The notes beneath the pieces were generated by a model. That model saw nothing but the letters and a program-made list of their open reading frames with translations. It did no database searches and was not told the origin of the DNA. Below are positions 7,083 through 10,597 of a DNA stretch of 10,597 bases, in pieces. The number at the start of each line of letters is the position of its first letter. The stretch's first letter is position 1. The position numbers were made by a program, and so were the translations under genes. The stretch is from Candidatus Omnitrophota bacterium (GTDB taxonomy: Bacteria; Omnitrophota; Gorgyraeia; Gygaellales; Profunditerraquicolaceae), in contig JAQTMD010000041.1 in NCBI GenBank assembly GCA_028714595.1, forward strand, positions 1 to 10,597, in the 5' to 3' direction.

Positions 7083-8477
7083 ATGAAAGAACATTCGTTA
7101 CGCGAGTATGTGGGCCTGGAAGAAGTCGTAGGGCCGATCTTCGTCATCCGCAACATCCACAACGTCGGCTACAACGAGGTGGTGGAGATCGTCGACCGCG
7201 ACGGCAGGTCTAAGACCGGCATGACCCTGGAAGTCGGCAAAGGCTTTGCCGTGGTGCAGGTCCTGGGCGGCACCGGCGGCATCTCGCTTTCCAACTGCCG
7301 GGTGAGGTTCAAGGAAGAGGCCCTGAAAGTCGGCGTGACCGAAGAGCTGCTCGGCCGGGTGTTCGACGGCCTGGGCAATCCCCTGGACGGCATGCCCAAG
7401 CCGCCGTACGAGGAGCTGCTCGACGTCAACGGCCAGGCCATCAATCCCACGGCGCGCGATTACCCTTCGAACATCATCGAGACCGGCATCTCGTCCATCG
7501 ACGTGATGAACACGCTGGTGCGGGGCCAGAAGCTGCCCATATTTTCCGGCAGCGGCCTGCCGCACGACATGATCGCGACGCAAATAGCCCGCCAGTCGCG
7601 GGTCAAGGAAGAGAATTTCTGCGTGGTGTTCGCGGCCATGGGCGTCAAATACGATACCGCCCGTTTCTTTATCAAGAGTTTTGAGGAATCAGGCGTGCTT
7701 GACCGCGTGGCCATATTCTTGAGCCTTGCCGACGCGCCGTCCATTGCGCGCCTCCTGACCCCGCGTTTTGCGCTTACCTGCGCGGAATACCTGGCATTCC
7801 GCAAGAACATGCACGTTCTGGTGATCATGACCGACATGTCCAATTATTGCGAAGCCCTGCGCGAGCTTTCCACGGTGCGCGGCGAGATACCCGCCCGCAA
7901 AGGCTATCCCGGCTATCTCTACAGCGACCTGGCCAGCATCTACGAACGCGCAGGCATGATCAAAGGCTCAGGCGGCTCCATCACCCAGCTGCCCATCCTG
8001 ACCATGCCCAACGACGATATCACGCATCCTATCCCCGACCTTACCGGCTATATCACCGAAGGCCAGATCGTACTGGAGCGGGAGCTGCACGCACGCGGCA
8101 TTTATCCGCCGGTGGCAGGGCTGCCGTCTTTGTCCAGGCTTATGAAGGATAACATCGGAAAAGGCCTGACCCGCGACGACCATCCCTCGCTTTCCTCGCA
8201 GCTGTTCTCGTTCTACGCCCACGTCAAGGACATCCGGGCCCTGGCTTCCATCATCGGAGAAGAAGAGCTTTCGCCGCTTGACCACCAGTACCTGAAATTC
8301 GGGGACGAATTCGAAAAACGGTTCCTGACCCAGGGTTACTTCGAGCGCAGGACGCTCGAGGAAGGGCTCGACCTGGGCTGGGACGTGCTGTCGCTGTTGC
8401 CGCGCGACGAATTAGTGCGCATAAGACAGGAAGACGTGGACAAGCATTACCGGCCGAGGGCTGCGGATGAACGTTAA
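7083..8477 (+). CDS. ntpB: A/V-type ATPase regulatory subunit B
   Basis: The 464-residue protein is full length for subunit B, the non-catalytic partner that alternates with A in the head. The Walker A position is degenerate (FSGSGLPHDM, about 154-163, without the GKT), as expected for B. The arginine finger that completes the catalytic site of the neighbouring A subunit is R352 in LPSLSRLMKDNIGKG. Other family blocks are VFAAMGVKYDTARFF, MTDMSNYCEALRE and KGSGGSITQLPILTMPNDDI. AAGGA at 7074-7078 precedes ATG 7083 by 4 nt. The 3' end overlaps the subunit D start by 11 nt. Confidence 0.97.
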   Translation: MKEHSLREYVGLEEVVGPIFVIRNIHNVGYNEVVEIVDRDGRSKTGMTLEVGKGFAVVQVLGGTGGISLSNCRVRFKEEALKVGVTEELLGRVFDGLGNPLDGMPKPPYEELLDVNGQAINPTARDYPSNIIETGISSIDVMNTLVRGQKLPIFSGSGLPHDMIATQIARQSRVKEENFCVVFAAMGVKYDTARFFIKSFEESGVLDRVAIFLSLADAPSIARLLTPRFALTCAEYLAFRKNMHVLVIMTDMSNYCEALRELSTVRGEIPARKGYPGYLYSDLASIYERAGMIKGSGGSITQLPILTMPNDDITHPIPDLTGYITEGQIVLERELHARGIYPPVAGLPSLSRLMKDNIGKGLTRDDHPSLSSQLFSFYAHVKDIRALASIIGEEELSPLDHQYLKFGDEFEKRFLTQGYFERRTLEEGLDLGWDVLSLLPRDELVRIRQEDVDKHYRPRAADER

Positions 8478-9090
8478 TATCCCGGCCACCAAGACCAACC
8501 TTTTAAAGATAAAGCGCGACCTGTCATTGACCCGGCAGGGGTATGAGCTGCTCGACGAGAAGCGCCGCATCCTCATGCAGGAGTTGACCTCCGTCATCGA
8601 CAGCGTCGACCTGCGCCAGAAACAGGTTGACCAGGCATTGTCCGAGGCATACCGGCTGCTTGACCGCGCGGTTGCCGCAGTGGGCACGCGCAGGCTCGAG
8701 GAGCTGAGCTTTTCCGTGGACATCCGGAGCGATATCTCCATTTCGCAGCGCCGCATCATGGGCGTTACCGTGCCGGTCATTTCCCTGCGCATGCGCGAGA
8801 ACCCGCCGTACTACAGCCTGTACGAGGTCAACTTAAGCGTGGATGAGGCGATGATAAAGTTCAAGGAAGCCCTCAAGGCCCTGGCTGCGCTGGCAGAGAA
8901 AAAGATAACCCTCTTGCGGCTTGCCGAAGAAGCGCGCCGGACCATCCGCAAGGTCAATGCCCTGGAGAAGATATACATCCCGTATTATTCGGCAGCGTTC
9001 AAATACATCGCAGACAGGCTTGATGAGGAATCCCGCGACGCGTTTGCGCTGCTCAAGCTCATCAAGCAGCACAAGACCAGCCAGTCATAA
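8467..9090 (+). CDS. ntpD: A/V-type ATPase central shaft subunit D
   Basis: The 207-residue protein is mostly two long helices that form the antiparallel coiled coil of the rotor axle. The N-terminal PATKTNLLKIKRDLSLTRQGYELLDEKR is close to the family signature (P-T---L-----L--A--G--LL--K). The C-terminal helix contains RRTIRKVNALEKIYIPYYSA, matching the family block R---RRVNALE--VIP. D runs through the A3B3 head and turns inside it, with F bound at its base and C below. ATG 8467 overlaps the end of B by 11 nt and has GAGGG at 8456-8460 with 6-nt spacing. It is the last structural gene of the enzyme. Confidence 0.95.
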   Translation: MNVNIPATKTNLLKIKRDLSLTRQGYELLDEKRRILMQELTSVIDSVDLRQKQVDQALSEAYRLLDRAVAAVGTRRLEELSFSVDIRSDISISQRRIMGVTVPVISLRMRENPPYYSLYEVNLSVDEAMIKFKEALKALAALAEKKITLLRLAEEARRTIRKVNALEKIYIPYYSAAFKYIADRLDEESRDAFALLKLIKQHKTSQS

Positions 9091-9094
9091 GGAG
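9089..9094 (+). promoter_or_regulatory. Shine-Dalgarno fixing a GTG start
   Basis: AAGGAG lies 5 nt before the GTG at 9100 and overlaps the stop codon of subunit D. It supports the GTG as the initiation codon of the UspA-like gene, and cotranslation with D. Confidence 0.7.
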
Positions 9095-9099
9095 CGGGC

Positions 9100-9579
9100 G
9101 TGATAAAGAACATCCTTCTTTCGGTTTCAGGCTCTGCGGAGACTATCGTAGCCGCGAAATACGCCATCTGCCTGTCGCGGCTGCTGCAGGCGAACCTCAT
9201 CGCTGTTTTCGTCATCGATACCAAGGTACTGAGCGAGCTCTTGAAGACCCGTATCTTCGTGGAGGCAGAAGCGCGCTCCTATGAACAGGACCTCGAGCAG
9301 CAGGGCGGCATGATCCTGGAACGGATAAAAAAGATGGCGGAATCAAAGCAGGTGCCTTGCGAGACCTCTCTTTTGCGCGGCGCTATCAGCGACGAGGTCA
9401 TCAGGACTGCCCATGAGCTGCCCGCGGACATCCTGGTTCTGGGAGAATTGAGAGAGATCGCCTCCCGGGCAGAGACTTTTATCGACGAAGGAGAGCGCAT
9501 CTTCCGCAAGTCGCCGTGCCCGGTGATCATCTCCAAGAATCCGGCCATGGTCGAGGCTTTATATAAGGAGATCGCCTGA
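9100..9579 (+). CDS. UspA-family universal stress protein, non-canonical nucleotide site
   Basis: The 159-residue single-domain protein has the alternating strand/helix pattern of the UspA fold. Strand 1 is IKNILLSVSGS; helix 1 is about 13-28 (ETIVAAKYAICLSRLL); strand 2 is ANLIAVFVID; strand 4 is PADILVLGE (about 109-117); and the C-terminal strand is CPVIISKN. The usual ATP-binding pattern after the fourth strand (G-2X-G-9X-G-S/T) is not there; GELREIASRAETFIDEGERIF stands in its place. So it is probably a non-ATP-binding regulatory member. It starts with GTG 9 nt after subunit D, and its stop overlaps the EIIA start by one base, so it is very likely cotranscribed with the ATPase. The effect on the ATPase is not known. 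Confidence 0.85.
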   Translation: MIKNILLSVSGSAETIVAAKYAICLSRLLQANLIAVFVIDTKVLSELLKTRIFVEAEARSYEQDLEQQGGMILERIKKMAESKQVPCETSLLRGAISDEVIRTAHELPADILVLGELREIASRAETFIDEGERIFRKSPCPVIISKNPAMVEALYKEIA

Positions 9580-10040
9580 TGTTGCGCGTCACCGATTTCT
9601 TGAGGCCCGAGTTCTGCATCATGGACCTGAAGGCCGATAATAAGGAGCAGGCCATCAAGGAACTCACCCAGGTCCTTGAATCTTCGGGCAAGATAAAGGA
9701 CAAAAACGACTTTGTAAAGCACGTCATGGAGCGGGAGCGCCTCGGCTCCACCGGCATCGGCAACCGCGTGGCCATACCGCACGCGCCCACGCAGTCAGTG
9801 GACGGCATTGTGGTGGCTTTCGGCCGCTCCAGGGGCGGCCTGGATTTCCAGTCGCTCGACGGACAGGAGGTCAACCTGATCTTCCTGATCGGCACCACGC
9901 CCGATGATCTCGCCGTGTACCTCAAACTTTTGGCCTCGCTGTCCCGGCTTCTCACCAACCGCCAGTTCCGCGAAGAGTTCATGATGGCGGGTTCCAGCCA
10001 GGACCTTTTCGGCATCCTCAGAAAATTCGAGCACGACTAG
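9579..10040 (+). CDS. PTS EIIA domain protein (fructose/nitrogen EIIA type)
   Basis: The 153-residue protein is a single EIIA domain of the mannitol/fructose/PtsN family. The phosphorylatable His is H68 in STGIGNRVAIPHAPT, which matches the family form G-GIA-PH. Strands VDGIVVAFGRSRGGLDF and EVNLIFLIGT and the helical segment VYLKLLASLSRLLTNRQFREEF follow as expected. Length is normal for a stand-alone PtsN-like protein. No HPr, EI, EIIB or EIIC gene is in the window, so a regulatory job is likelier than sugar uptake; stand-alone PtsN is known to regulate K+ transport systems. AAGGAG at 9565-9570 is 8 nt from ATG 9579, and the gene overlaps the UspA stop by one base. It closes the operon. Confidence 0.88.
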   Translation: MLRVTDFLRPEFCIMDLKADNKEQAIKELTQVLESSGKIKDKNDFVKHVMERERLGSTGIGNRVAIPHAPTQSVDGIVVAFGRSRGGLDFQSLDGQEVNLIFLIGTTPDDLAVYLKLLASLSRLLTNRQFREEFMMAGSSQDLFGILRKFEHD

Positions 10041-10048
10041 CCCGCATC

Positions 10049-10173
10049 CGGCAACGTTTCCGGTTGCCCGCGTGCGAACTTTTTCGCCGTGTGCTGCGGT
10101 TTACGCCTCACTTTCGCTCTGTAAGCCTCTCTAAAAGTTCTGATTGCACGCTCGCAATCCTCCAACGTTGCCG
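10049..10173. repeat. Large imperfect palindromic intergenic element, copy 2
   Basis: The outermost 10 nt cggcaacgtt (10049-10058) are exactly inverted at 10164-10173. The arms continue inwards: ggttgc/gcaatc, then gcgtgc at 10070-10075 against gcacgc, and gaactttt against aaaagttc at 10133-10140. The left arm carries the same core as the copy at 73-255, with 24 nt at 10086-10109 matching 108-131 apart from two mismatches. The right arms also share a gcacgctc motif. It begins 9 nt after the EIIA stop. It could act as a 3' mRNA barrier or weak terminator, but there is no T-run. Confidence 0.72.
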
Positions 10174-10175
10174 AA

Positions 10176-10284
10176 TTCGCTACCCCTGTCCAACCCGCTA
10201 AAATCAAAAAAAACCGTTAGATTTTGCCCCCTCTTACGTCCATTAAACTAAAAGGTTAGAGAGAGAGGTTTCAAGAAAGTAACC
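10176..10284. other. AT-richer intergenic spacer
   Basis: This stretch separates the palindromic element from the toxin promoter. It is clearly richer in A/T than the operon, with an A8 run at 10207-10214, and contains a purine-rich gagagagag stretch near 10260. I see no gene, no RNA gene and no clear terminator in it. Confidence 0.4.
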
Positions 10285-10313
10285 TTGACGAAATATACCA
10301 AATATGGTATATT
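10285..10313 (+). promoter_or_regulatory. Promoter of the toxin gene
   Basis: TTGACG (10285-10290) and TATATT (10308-10313) are separated by exactly 17 bp, and each is one mismatch from the sigma70 consensus. Transcription would start near 10320, giving a leader of only about 8 nt before ATG 10328. Confidence 0.65.
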
Positions 10314-10314
10314 T
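10291..10314. promoter_or_regulatory. Palindromic operator overlapping the toxin promoter
   Basis: aaatatacca (10291-10300) and tggtatattt (10305-10314) are perfect 10-nt inverted arms around a 4-nt centre (aata). The palindrome fills the whole spacer and covers the -10, the expected place for an autorepressor. In HigB/RelE-type modules the antitoxin, alone or with its toxin, usually binds such a site. Confidence 0.65.
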
Positions 10315-10327
10315 GAAGTGTGAGGGA

Positions 10328-10597
10328 ATGGTAAAAAGGTTGATCTTTGTAGGTTCTTCCCGGGATGATATAAGGAGTTTTCCGGAAGCAGTGCGCCTGG
10401 ATATCGGCTACGCGCTCTTTACGGCCCAAAGAGGGGAGAAGCCGGTATCTGCCAAACCGCTCAAAGGCTTTGGCGGAGCGGGAGTCCTGGAGATTATTGA
10501 GAACTTTGACGGTAATACCTATCGCGCGGTTTATACGGTGAAATTTTCCGATGTGCTGTATGTGCTCCATTGTTTCCAAAAGAAGTCGCACCGCGGT
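10328..10597 (+). CDS. HigB/RelE-like (Gp49 family) toxin, 3'-truncated by the window
   Basis: Ninety codons are visible and run off the window edge. The protein begins MVKRLIFVGSSRDDIRSFPE and contains KPLKGFGGAGVLEI, YRAVYTVKF and VLYVLHCFQKKSHRG. These match the phage-derived Gp49-like/HigB family of RelE-fold mRNA interferases, whose usual conserved blocks are the KPLKG loop, the E-I strand, YR-VY and the F-KKS motif near the catalytic end. Only the last 15-30 residues should be missing, and an HTH antitoxin gene is expected just beyond the window. The tight promoter with an overlapping palindrome supports a self-regulated toxin-antitoxin operon. GAGGG at 10322-10326 is only one base from the ATG, so translation may start on a near-leaderless mRNA. 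Base composition is less GC-rich than the ATPase genes, which may reflect transfer. Confidence 0.85.
   Translation, partial: MVKRLIFVGSSRDDIRSFPEAVRLDIGYALFTAQRGEKPVSAKPLKGFGGAGVLEIIENFDGNTYRAVYTVKFSDVLYVLHCFQKKSHRG

Noticed and set aside
10271..10591. 106-codon minus-strand frame over the toxin gene
   Set aside because: The + strand matches the HigB/Gp49 toxin family with a well-placed promoter; the minus frame has no such support.

Overview
The window is a compact bacterial operon for a complete A/V-type (rotary) ATPase, read left to right on the + strand. It is followed in the same transcription unit by a universal stress protein and a PTS EIIA-like protein, and after a repeat-rich gap by the start of a HigB/RelE-type toxin gene. 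The DNA is fairly GC-rich and densely packed: neighbouring genes overlap by 1-11 nt or are 1-12 nt apart, except before subunit K. A one-hairpin c subunit and a ~650-residue subunit I fit A/V-ATPases of bacteria. I cannot name the organism. Gene content and dispersed palindromes would suit an uncultured lineage such as Omnitrophota/Elusimicrobiota or a relative, but that is a weak guess.

Layout. 1-57: tail of an unidentified gene. 58-646: no convincing gene, but two different palindromic elements (about 73-255 and 297-555), a candidate promoter (551-580) and a possible untranslated leader. 647-9090: nine ATPase genes in the order H-C-I-K-F-E-A-B-D. 9100-10040: UspA-family gene and EIIA gene. 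10049-10173: a second, diverged copy of the first palindrome family, starting 9 nt after the EIIA stop codon. 10176-10327: no gene until a promoter/operator (10285-10313). 10328-10597: toxin gene cut by the window edge.

How the genes work together. A and B form the hexameric catalytic head. D and F are the central shaft. C couples the shaft to the membrane ring of K. I is the membrane stator carrying the essential Arg. E and H are the coiled-coil peripheral stalks. Every subunit needed for a working enzyme is present. The c subunit lacks the side chains usual for Na+ coordination, so proton coupling is the better guess. The two trailing genes have a non-canonical UspA nucleotide site and an intact EIIA active-site His. 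They look like a small regulatory add-on, which is inference.

Most interesting points: the unusual subunit order, the palindromic repeat family on both sides of the operon, a long inverted repeat whose right arm reaches into the operon promoter, a hairpin just before the c-subunit gene, the UspA-EIIA tail, and a palindrome placed exactly within the toxin promoter.
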